Assembly: GCA_907165065.1 (NCBI GenBank)
Contig: OU015527.1
Coordinates: 18,489,686 to 18,553,685, forward strand
DNA length: 64,000 nt
Source: Caprimulgus europaeus
Lineage: Eukaryota > Chordata > Aves > Caprimulgiformes > Caprimulgidae
Direction of reading: 5' to 3'
Numbering within the stretch: the first letter of the stretch is position 1; each line of letters opens with the position of its first letter. The notes beneath the pieces are model-generated. The model was not told the origin of the DNA and did not search any database. It worked only from the letters and a program-made list of their open reading frames with translations. The translations under genes were made by a program, and so were the position numbers. This document shows, piece by piece, positions 13,201 through 23,925 of the stretch.

Positions 13201-16200
13201 TCATTAACTAACTTTACAGATTAATTTTGAAGAAAAAGCCCTTAAGATTTAACTTGCCTTGAAAGTACAGTTTAAAAAAATCAATAGTCATTTGCACACC
13301 AAAAAATAAGAATTAGCTTATGCAAAACAGAGGAGGAAATGAAAATGTGTTTAAAATGCTGTAAATTGATCAAAAACATGGGGGAAACTGAGTCCTTCTA
13401 CCATACTTCAGGTGGTGATAATTAAGAGTCTTTGCAAGAATTACAGTTCCCTCCTTCCTTCCTTTACTATAATGGACAAAAATGGTTCTGACTTTTTTCC
13501 CCCAAAGAAGCTCAAGCAAAATAAATATTTATTAAGGAAAAAGAGAGTTTAATGTCTGCATGTCAAATGAGGAGCTGCCTTCAGGATAAGGAAGGCGACC
13601 ATTTTTTCTTTCATCATGGTTAAATGAAATAAGTATCTCATATTTTGCATTGCTCTAGAAGGAATCATGGCTATTAGCAACTGGCCATCAGCAGATTATA
13701 GTGACTATAGCAGTGTGCCAGCACTTGAGTTTTAATATCCCTAGTTCTGCTTTAACAGGCTGTGACACTGTAGGCAAAGAACTTAATTTCTTTCTCACTC
13801 CTCTTAAAATATCTTACAGTTATTCTGAGTATATGCAGGTCATGACAGAGACCATTTCTCACCGTATATAAACGCACAATTAGTACAGTTTGATGTTCAT
13901 CTTAACTTGGGTGAAAGTATGAGATACAACAGCGTTATGACATACAGCATAATGAAAAGAGAATGAGCACTTAGACATGGTTTCTAAAACTGTCAAAATG
14001 TAAATTCTGCTTTTCACAGAATAAAATTTATTTTTATCAGGTCTAACATGGAGCAGCAAAATAAGAGAGAAGTTCATGTAGCACAATGCTATACAGCAAA
14101 ACGAGATTATTGAAGATAATTGAACTGAAGGAAAAATATGAATCATAGACCACAACACAGCATCGCTTGGAAAGCAAAAAACATAACCATTAAAATATAA
14201 ACCTGGTAATTTTCTTAAGCATGCTTGAAAAATGCTTGGAATATTTCTGCAGGAAACACCTCCGCAAACAGACACTCTCAATGTCTCTCCTTTAAATTAA
14301 CTACAGAATTATTTTGCTTTCTCATTTTCTCTTGCTTTCCCTCTCCTCTTAACAAATACACAATCCTGCATATGTCAAGCACACTTCTTTAAAAATCCAC
14401 AGCCATCTAAAATCAGCTATGTATCTGTACCACCCAAGAAACACATATGCACAACAGAATCTTAAAAGAGCTGGTCACAGCAATGATGGATTTAAGTTAT
14501 TAACCGATCAAAAAAAGATGGATGGTGGTCTGCTTTTCTTAATCTACATCATCATCTAGATCTATTTAAAGATATGTGGTACACTAACAAACTTAGTTAA
14601 GGTTTCGATAAAATCAGTAGAATAATCTGCCCTGTTACATTGAGACTGTATCGATCAATAAAATCACTTGTACTAGGAAAGTACTGTTAAGTACTGACAA
14701 TCCCAGCCATTAATATTATTTAACACTCTGCTCACAATCTTTAATGAGGACAAAGAACATTTTGTCTTTTTATACTTATCATACCATTGCTTTTAGAGCT
14801 CCTTACAGGTACAGTTCAACCCTAATTACAGCAGACTAATTGGAGTTAGAGAAGGAAGATACTGAATAACTTTGGATAATGGAGAGAATTTTCATTTTGA
14901 TTAATAGATGTGGATGATTCAACAGACTTTCCAGCAAAACATCAGTTAAATTGTATTTCACCAAATCCAACTTTTACTTGCAATTTTCTAATGCTAGACT
15001 CATTTTTCCCAATGTATTCACCTGCATTTAAAACAAAATCGGTTTCCAGAGAAAGCAATCAGGAAGATAAGCATCTGACTTGATGGGAATTTTTTTTTTT
15101 CTGCAAATAAGCCAATTTGGTCTTAAATTAGTTAGAAATAGATCCCAACAGCCAATGTGTACATAGGATAAAGGGAAGGATTGCCTCTGCAGAAATCTTT
15201 GTGATGGCTAATAAATGACATAAGGAAGTAAAAGTGAATTCCATCCCGCTCCTGCTCTCAGACATGGGGAACAGTTAAACAGAAGCCTAGTAGGGAAAAA
15301 GCCCACAGGTCAGGCATGCACAGAATAAGGTAGAAAACAACAAAAACAGGCCAACATTTTGCACAATAGTTTTATAGCTTAAAATGTCTTCCTCCAAGTT
15401 CAGCTTTTACATATATACCAAGTTACCTCCCATGTGTAAAGCATTTGGTCTTAAAAGGCATTAGCCTTTACAAGAGGCTTTGCACAGTGGCACCTGACCT
15501 GCATACCCATTCATTATATCAGTATGATTCAACCATGTCTTCTCAACCATATGATTCAACCTTTTTTCTTTTAAGAATAGTGTTTGCGACACATATAGGA
15601 CTCAGTTCATGAGAACACATTAACGTTTAATCAAATCTAGTAACAAGCTGAAACACAAGTACGTGTTTACTTACTGTAAGGACTATAGAAGAAAATTCAT
15701 AATGGTTCAGACCAAAGCTCCATTTAGCACTGCATCCTATCTCCAAAAATGGCTATAAACAGATATCAAGGTAGAATATAAATGAGCAAGGCTAATATAC
15801 AAGACATTGTCCTTCAGTACTCCAGCAGCCTAAGAAGTTATTTCCGGCTTGAGGACTTTCTATGCTTAATATGAACTGCTCTCCTATGAACCTTTCCAGT
15901 TTTCCCTTGAACCAGTTTAAAATTTGCATTCACAACACACTGTGGCAAAACCACAGGTATACCAGGAATAACTAAATGCTTTATACAGAATGCATTTCTG
16001 ACAATATAAAGGAAGAACAATTGTAATGAATATTAACATTGACAGAGTGGATAAATGTGATGAATATGAACTGCACAGGAATAAAATTTGAATAGCTGAA
16101 CAATCATTAAATAGTTCTAAGATCATTTTGCCATTATGTTTCCAGAATTAAATAGTAATCAACTTGATTTATTTTTATTGGGCAAAAGCAAACAAACGTC

Positions 16201-19200
16201 TCACAAAAGTGCGCATATCTCACACAGCAATCTCAATATTTCTAAACAGCTCCAATAGCACTGGTTGAAAAACTTCTGCCTCTACAGATACTTGATATTT
16301 TTCCTTCTTTAATATGGCTAAGATTATGTCAAGAACTGTTCCATTTAGAAAGCACTTACAGATTAGTTCTGATCCTAGAGAACTATGTCAGTTCAACTGT
16401 ATCAACCAACCCACAAACCGAGATCTCTCTGTCTTTAAAGTGAATCCTAGCTTTTGTTCTGCCTAGCAGAGCTCAGGCTGACTTTTATGTAGTATTGTGG
16501 GACATTTTTGCCTCCACTTCACAAAAAAGAAACTGAAAAATCCCTTGCATCACCAAGGATTTGTTTTCCCCACATTCTTATCCTACTGCAGCCAAGACAG
16601 CTCTGAAGCAGTATTTCAGCTACAGTTACAGAGCAGGAGTATTAGACTACTGAAAGGCAAAGCTCTAGCCAACGCACAATGTGGAGTACTTGCAGACTAG
16701 CATCAGGAGTCTAGATGTCTCTTCTTGGAGCAGAGACCTCTCCAGTCTTCTCGAGAACAGACAAGGTTATAAATTCCTCCTTGTTAGAATAGCAAGAGAC
16801 CAACAGAAATTGAATCAGTTAAGCAGTGAAGAACTAATGAAACCTCCCACTAGGTGATGGAAAACTTTTTCTTCACAATTTGATAGAAAACTCTGAGAAT
16901 CATCTCACTCCCCAGAACGATAGCAAAAAGGGGCAATGACTGACACTCAAAGAAAGCAGAAGATTATTATCCTTAGTTGCAATATGAAACACACTATTAG
17001 CTCTGAAATGCTCTGTAACAAGGTTTCCAAATCAACAAAAAGATCCTTTCAGTATTTTAATTTTTTTAATTGAATCTAAAACTTTTATGAAGAAACAGCA
17101 CACAACTAGATATACTTATAAGATAGTTCAGAAGTTTTAGAATACAATTTGGCTTGATGACTAAAATCAGAAGTTTTTTTTCTGGAGCTAGGGAAGGTTA
17201 CTTAATACTTCCATCCAGGTTTATTAATTTGTTCATACCCACTGCCCAGTCAGAAAAGGCTATTTATTTAATTATTTAAACTTTACCACAAGGAATTTAG
17301 TATCAACAATTATTGAAGTAATTAAAGAAAATCACCATGGTCCATGACGAAATGACACCTTGGGCCAAATTTTCCGTAAGATAGTTTTCTTTCTGCAGTT
17401 ACTAACTGCAGAAATAGCTAATTTGTCTTCATTTTTTTGCAGTTGCTGTTGAACTGTTCCCCCCAAAAAGAGTAAAAAAATGCAATATAATAATGGGTGA
17501 TTTTTTTCTTTATATTTATAATGAACTTACTCATAAAAACAACTACATTGTTCATCACTCCATCCACTGTTTTCCTAACTCCACCCTGCTGGAAACTAAG
17601 CCAGCTAAAGAGTATAGGATTGGATTCTACTTTCTTAAGAGCAAAACTATAATGGAGATGGTCTTATTTATCTTTTTCAGGAAGGATTGATGGTTAAAAT
17701 ATTTTTAAAGAGAATTGCATTTTGAAGAATACTGAAATAGAGGTCAAAGTGCTTCTCTGATCTCCAGATTATTTCCTTAAATGGAAAACAAATCTCTAGT
17801 CCAGTTTCATAAACTCCATAATTAATTTTGAAGATATGGATTCCTGAAACTGCTGGAATGTTGAAGTTCATCAAGTCTTCAAGTCTCACAGCCAAGCAGC
17901 ACTTTAACCAAACTTATCTCCAGGAATCAGGACTGTTCTCTTTGTAAGAAGTTCAAGAGTAAATAAAAGGCAAGTTATGTTTTCTTGACCTCAGTCAAGA
18001 GAGAAATATTAGCTCTACATATTAACGCTGGTTAGAGACACATGTACATATAGACTCTACATACATACAGAGGAGTTCAGAAGGTTTACAGCCCCCTGTT
18101 TTATATTAGTCTTGCCAGTCACAAGAAGAATTTCTCCAGGTCACTCAGACCACAAGAAACGAGTTAGTATTCTGAAGCTCATTAAAAATATGGGCCTCCT
18201 CCAAAATCTCTCTCCATAACCAAGTAATTTCAGTAAAGACTAGCAGCAGCTACAGCCTCATGCTGAGATGCGGGTGCCACTTCACAGTGAATTCTGTTAA
18301 CGATGCCTGTTATCTTGTTGGCCTGATGATATCAGCAGATGATAAGATTTCTTCTGCTCAAGGGGGTTAGAAAATATCTATTCCATTGAACTTTAAAAGG
18401 CAGATCTGTCAAAGGGCAAGTCCCTGGGGCAGAGAGACTGGATGACAATAACATCCAGTGTCTGCTTACTAGGACAAGGATATGACCTAACTCCAAATCA
18501 GTAGAGAGCAGGTGGCTAGATCAAATTCTTCCCCATTACTAATTCACTGGAAATAAGCTCCATAAAAACTGCTCCTCCAAGAGTACATCATAGAGAATCT
18601 ATTTGTAACAAATACTGATCAGATTGACAACACAGCTGCAGCTGCTTCGATAACCAATTAGATAAGGTCCCTCAGTGCTGCCCTTAGGAATCCCAACAAT
18701 GTCTTCAATGTCCAAAATAAAACCCCAACTACCTGTTCAGTTGGTCCATCCACAAGATGACTTACAGAACTCATACACAACAATAATTGTGTAAAAGGGA
18801 GCATTTCAAGTGATCCCTATATATCCTTTAAATACACTTCCAAAGCAGACTATATTTCTGTATTGCTTTGTGATAAATGGTCAGTCCAAGATTACACAGT
18901 GGATAAAAGAGACAAACAATGACCCACCACCCAGAAGTTACAATGCTGATTAACGGTTTGCCCTATTGTCTTCCACACTTATCTTTACTTTCTGGTATTT
19001 TCAAGCAAACATATTTATCCAGGCTCACAAACATACTATCAGGAGTCACAGACTTTCAATGGAGGTCCAGGTGACAGCCCTTTTCAATTTAGAGGCTCCC
19101 TATACAATCAGCTACGTCAAATCTGTATCTTCTACCTCTTCTCAACACCAAACTGTGTTCAGGAAACACATCAAGTCAAGATATTTCGTAAACATAAACA

Positions 19201-20518
19201 AATCATAGCTAAATTCAAATCCTGGTGCAATCTAATACTATGGAGAGATTTTTGTCAGCAATAGTGTAATCCAAGGATTGATTTTACAAATTTTTAATCA
19301 AAACCACATGCATTATCATCTCTGCTTTATTACCAGCTACAAGATGTACAAATAAGTAACTATTAAGTCAGAATTTATATTAAACACTAACCAATTCATG
19401 GTAACTCTTAGTTGATAGCCACCACAAGGGTAATTAGAGCTTCCACTGTTAGTAACAGGCATTTCCTTATTCAGCAAAGACTAAACCAGCTCAAGTCTGT
19501 GTGCTGTAGGTTAAGATCATGCACAGAGACAGTTACCATGGATCATAAGAGGAACAATAGCTTATTGCTTCATACCAATTTGCTTGAACGTTTGGGGCCA
19601 CACTCCCTCATCCACTTATCTTTGCATCTGTTTCCTCATTAATAAATTAAACACAATCCTTCTTTCTTCTTGTCAGTCAGTTGATTGTTCTCAGTATTCA
19701 CAAGGGCTCTGTATAATTATCATTCGTGCAGTTGAATTACTACACATACTAGTGCTTACTAGTCAATTGTTCCACAGTATTATAAATGAAAGTTGTAAAT
19801 TCTGGCCAAACTTGTAAAATATGAAAGTCACTTAAAAATAATATAGATAAATCATTCTTTCACAATTCCATGAAAATCGGTCTATTATAACAAGAAAAAA
19901 ATCCCCACTTAACCTTTCAAAAAGTTGAGTCATCTGACGAATTTTAGCTGGCTGGATACCGATAAGTTTAAGAAAATGACTATTTGTATCTCACAATTTA
20001 ATAATATTAGGTTTATCCATAATTTTGCTATTCTTCAGAAAGATATAATGACATATTTCTGAGCACCTGTCCATCCACTCCAAGAAACAACCAACCTTTG
20101 CTGAAAGGATTTAAGGCTTCATCATGAAAGGGTCACAAAAAATTAACAAGGTACTGGCAACTGCAGCACCTTCTGGCTCAGACATGGGAATTTCTTGCTT
20201 TCTTACTACATGATACAGACCAATTCTACTATTCTTATTTCATATAATTGTTTTTATCTGCATTTAACTTTGTCTTGGAAAATGCTTGTCACTGTTAAAA
20301 ACCTTCTGATAACTGAAGTGCCTTAATATAACTTTTAATTGTCTAAAAACAAGCTCTCATTATTTTAAAAGTTAAAATTTCATTGATGAGTAGTTCTGCT
20401 TTCTGTTAGCAGAACAGGAATTAATTACTTTGACAAGAATATTAATGATTTTTGTTCTTGTTTTAATTTAGGATGCACATTAGTATGGATATAACTTAGA
20501 GGCTTGTTATGTTTTAAT
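10243..20518. other. Intronic DNA, about 10.3 kb without a recognised gene or element
   Basis: AT-rich sequence. Frames reach 133 codons (13880-14281, minus), but they lack splice borders at their ends, protein-like composition or any motif I recognise. Local structure is limited to a short direct repeat at 15523-15561 and a G/T tract around 12591-12611. I looked for SNX24 exon 4 here (residues after the YLQ end of exon 3) and did not find it. Confidence 0.55.
15523..15561. repeat. 12-bp direct repeat, period 27
   Basis: TATGATTCAACC occurs at 15523-15534 and again at 15550-15561, separated by 15 bases that include TCTTCTCAACCA. It is a small local duplication with no element attached. Confidence 0.8.
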
Positions 20519-20572
20519 CAGATGACATCCAGCAGTCCCTTCCAACCTAAACCACTGCACGTTCCTACAATG
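20519..20572 (+). mobile_element. Degenerate CR1 3' tail, about 55 bp
   Basis: GATGACATCCAGCAGTCCCT followed by TCCAACCTAAACCACT resembles the CR1 3' terminus ('GATGACCTCCAGAGGTCCCTTCCAACC...'). The typical octamer tail has decayed to CGTTCCTACAATGG. This is the weakest of the CR1 calls because it is short and diverged. Confidence 0.65.
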
Positions 20573-22288
20573 GTAAATGGTGATAGAAGACGGGAAAAGT
20601 TAATTAGACAAGAATATACAAGAATAAGAGCTGACTAACTCTTCCAGTAGGGGGAGATGTTCTTTCAAAGTTTATGAGCAACTAAACAGTGGTAATAAAT
20701 TAGCCCTGTATCTTTTTAACAAAATCAACGTAAGAAGAGAAATCAGTGTATGTGCCTTAGTAGTGATAATCTCCAAAAGCTAGTTGTATGAAAATCAGAA
20801 AAAAATATAAAATAACAGCAAATGACTGTAAGAGAAAAACATACTGAAGATGGAGCAAGCTCTGCGGATAGCCATCAAAAGCCCAAAGGCTTTATTCCTT
20901 TTCAAAACCAAAGTATCTCCAACAGCAGTATTTTTTAACCTGCACAATAAATGTAATTTTTAGATGCCAAAGGTGCTATAAATATCATAGAGCAAGAATG
21001 AAAAAAGGATTCTACTTTTCAATTTAACAATACTAAATATTTAAAAATATAAAATAAGAATTAACTATGCTGCCTGAAATGTTCCCTATATCTCAGAAAA
21101 AAATCTGAGCTGTGTTTTTCTCTTCATTTCCATACCCATTTTCAAAAGTTAAATGTTGGAAGTAATACTGTCTTGTGTCACACTATAATTCTATTCTCCT
21201 CCTCAGGCGGTTTTCTTTTACAGACCTTTCGGTGAATCAGGGAGGTTCCCAAGTGGTGCAGGTTAACATCTATTTTCTCTGAATGCAGCTCACTGTCCCT
21301 TATGTTGCAGTTTACCACCCTTCCCGTGGTGCCACTGCAACTGTGGATGATGACATACATCAAATCTCTGAAATTTTTACTACTCTGATCTGAGTAAAAA
21401 TAGAATACTCTCACTCCTCCCAAAACAATTATCTTTTGACTCAGATCATTTCTATGATCTCCTGTATCTCCTGAGCACCTGCATCAATACAGCTGAAGGT
21501 GTAGTGAACTGGGAACGTGTCTAGAGGAACACCTTAACCTGGCACTGTCACCAGAGAAACAGCTATGAAATGACACCACAGAGCTTTTTTAAAGCAATCA
21601 TGTTGACAGTTGCAATTCTGTTTATTAAAAAATGCTGAGACTTATCACTGGTATATTTAGATGTCTATATGTCTGAGTCATTCCTGAAGACTCCTTTTAG
21701 TCCTTTACCTACACCTCCTGAAGACTCCTTTGCTACAGTCTGTAGCAAAACCAGATTCCAAATAGGTAAAGTCTGGGACTTCAAATGCGAATTTTCAAAC
21801 TGACTGAGATGAATACAGGATAACAAGTGGATATTTCAACTACATGAACAATTCAGACACAGGCATGTACAGTACAGGAATATGAATTTGAAGAGCTGGT
21901 TCTTCCCTAGTCTGTCTAAATGGGGATGAGTTAAATAAAGCCTCCTTGTATCTCTTCTGCAACACTTTTGATTGTTACAGTCAGAACAACTTTGGAAAGA
22001 ATAGCTTAATCTTCCCCATTTTAGGCACAGGAAAATGAGGTACTAGCATGTTCACCAAAGTCAGAATCTGGAAAAAAAATGTAGAACGGTCTGGATTTCT
22101 AGCTTCTAGTGTTGCTAAGTGAACAGAAATCGCCGCTGCTGGTAAGTAGCCAGCTCATTTCCCATCTCTAAAATTGACTATCAGTAAAACACCCCACTTC
22201 ATACCTGCTGTATGTTCAAATGCTTTGGATACTGCCACTCTGAAAATGGATGCTACTTTTTAACTTTCACAGCGCTGAGAAGACTCAC
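20573..22288. other. Intronic DNA downstream of SNX24 exon 3
   Basis: Proximal part of intron 3. It holds an 81-codon minus-strand frame at 21178-21423 that is slightly richer in CpG than its surroundings but has no recognised domain. It also holds a direct repeat with an adjacent perfect palindrome at 21682-21749. No other feature was seen. Confidence 0.55.
21682..21749. repeat. 16-bp direct repeat plus adjoining 10-bp-arm palindrome
   Basis: TCCTGAAGACTCCTTT is present at 21682-21697 and 21716-21731 (period 34). The second copy runs into a perfect inverted repeat, TTTGCTACAG-T-CTGTAGCAAA, at 21729-21749. It may be a small replication-slippage product, and no transposon ends were identified. 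Confidence 0.85.
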
Positions 22289-22393
22289 CTGCAAGTACAA
22301 CTCCAAGCCTCGCCGTCGCTGCTCCAGAACCTTGGGGACCCAGTTTCTCACGTGCTTTGAAGGGATCTCTGGAGTTCTTATGAACTTCTTAAG
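22289..22393 (-). CDS. SNX24: SNX24 exon 3 (PX domain, central part)
   Basis: Sorting nexin 24 is a small, nearly PX-only sorting nexin. PX domains bind phosphoinositides, usually PI3P, on endosomal membranes. This 105-bp exon encodes 35 residues beginning LKKFIRTPEIPSKHVRNWVP and ending RRRGLELYLQ. It matches human SNX24 residues 49-83 as I recall them, with only a few changes: CIK to FIR, RRQ to RRR, and ETY to ELY. It supplies the PX proline-containing loop and the conserved arginine helix (QRR.GLE.YL) that contacts the headgroup. On the minus strand the acceptor is TTTTTGTTTGCAG and the donor is TTGCAG|GTGAGT, a strong consensus. The exon starts and ends in phase 0. Exon 2 lies 7,999 bp upstream at 30393-30476. 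A CR1 element ends 188 bp before the acceptor. The identification is firm; the exon number follows the human gene structure. Confidence 0.97.
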
Positions 22394-22581
22394 CTGCAAA
22401 CAAAAAGAGACACAGACAGAAACAAAGTGTAATAGCAACCCTTTAAAGTAAACACATTGATGTTACAGACAAGGCAGTACAGGTAAAATAACCATGCATA
22501 AAGGACAACAGCACAGCAATGAAGTCACCATCAGCTCACTGAAATAACAGCAGACTTCATACCTTCAGGCTGCAGTTAAAA
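22394..22581. other. Intron 2 sequence just upstream of exon 3
   Basis: The 188-bp stretch between the exon 3 acceptor and the CR1 3' end. It must contain the native branch point and the T-rich tract immediately at the acceptor. No other feature was seen. Confidence 0.7.
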
Positions 22582-23925
22582 ATCATAATCACAGAATGGT
22601 TTGGCTTGGAAGGGACCTTAAAGACCATCTAGTTCCAACCCCCCTGCCATGAGCAGGGACACCTTTCCACGAGACCAGGTCACTCAAAACCTCATCCAGC
22701 CTGGCCTTGAACACTTCCAGGGAGGGGGCATCCACAACTTCTCTGGGCAAACTGAGCCAGTGTCTCACCATCCTCACAGGAAATAATTTCTTCCTAATAT
22801 CTAATCTAAACCTCCCCTCTTCCAGTTTAAAGCCATTTCCCCTTGTTCTGTCACTCCTTGCCTTTGTAAAAAGTCCCTCCCCAGCTTTCTTGTAGCCCCT
22901 TCAGGTACTGGAAGGCTGCTATAAGATCTCCCTGGAGCCTTCTCTTCTCCAGGCTGAACAGCCCCAACTCTCTCAGCTTGTCCTCACAGGAGAGGTGCTG
23001 CAGCCCTCGGATCATCCTCATGGCCTCCTCTGGACTTGTTCTAACTGGTCCATCTCTTTCTTGTGTTGGGGGCTCCAGAACTGGACACAGGACTCCAGGT
23101 GGGGCCTTACGAGGGTGGAGCAGAGGGGGAGAATCACCTCCCTTGACCTGCTGGCCACACTTCTCTTGATGCAGCCCAGGATATGGTTATTGGCCTTCTG
23201 GGCTGCAAGCGCACATTGCCGGCACATGTTGAGCTTCTCGTCCACCACCACTCCCAAGTCCTTCTCTTCAGAGCTGATCTCAAGCCACTCATCACCCAGT
23301 CTGTATTTATGTTTGGGGTTGCCCCGACCCAGGTGCAGGACCTTGCATTTGGCCTTGTTGAATTTCATGAGGTTAGCACAGCCCCACCTCTCAAGCCTGT
23401 CAAGGTCCCTCTGGATGGCATCCCGTCCCTCCAGTGTGTCAACTGCACCACACAGTTTGGTTTCGTTGGCAAACTTGCTGAGGGTGCACTTGGTCCCACT
23501 GTCCATGCCACTGACAAAGATGTTGAACAGCACCAGCCCCAATACCAACCCCTGAGGGACACCACTCGTTACCAGTTTCCACTCAGACATTGAGCTGTTG
23601 ACCACAACTCTTTGAGTGCCACCATCCAATCAGTTCCTTATCCACCGAGTGGTCCATCCATCAAACCCACATGTTTCCAATTTAGAGACAAGGATGTCAT
23701 GTGGGACAGTGTCAAACGCCTTGCACAAGTCCAGGTAGATGACATCAGTTGCTTTAGCCTTATCCACCAACATTGTGACCCCATCATAAAAGGCCACCAG
23801 ATTGGTCAGGCATGATTTGCCCCTGGTGAAGCCATGCTGGTTGTCACCAATCAGCTTCTCATTCTCCATGTGTCTTAGCTTAGTTTCAAGGAGTATTTGC
23901 TCCATGATCTTGCCTGGCACTGAGG
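22582..23925 (-). mobile_element. CR1 LINE, 5'-truncated, 1.34 kb, same sense as SNX24
   Basis: CR1 is the dominant avian non-LTR retrotransposon. Its 3' end is at 22582 (ATAATCACAGAATGGTTTGG in reverse) and the body extends to about 23925, where similarity ends after TTGCCTGGCACTGAGG. The minus strand carries the C-terminal half of ORF2: RT motif A (YLDLCKAFD), motif B ([10 protein letters not shown]), a mutated motif C, and the downstream CR1 thumb region ([20 protein letters not shown]). The 5' half, including the endonuclease, is absent, which is typical of incomplete reverse transcription. It lies within SNX24 intron 2 in the gene's orientation. Confidence 0.97.
22995..23920 (-). pseudogene. 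CR1 ORF2 reverse-transcriptase remnant
   Basis: From 23920 down to 23630 the frame encodes the RT fingers/palm ([14 protein letters not shown], then [18 protein letters not shown] with the motif A aspartate). It is cut by one stop at 23632-23630, where the family normally has a tryptophan after WIRN (TGG to TGA). The same frame then continues from 23629 to 23018 through [17 protein letters not shown] and the RLERW region to the QFWSPQH block. The catalytic FADD-type box reads KFANETKL, so the metal-binding aspartates are lost. Apart from that stop the frame is open for about 900 bp, which suggests a fairly young insertion. It is not functional. Confidence 0.92.

Noticed and set aside
13880..14281. 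133-codon minus-strand frame
   Set aside because: Composition is what AT-rich DNA gives by chance (rich in F, S, L, I, C), with no motif or splice borders.
22995..23593. Long plus-strand frames (186 and 136 codons)
   Set aside because: Antisense shadows of the CR1 reverse-transcriptase remnant.
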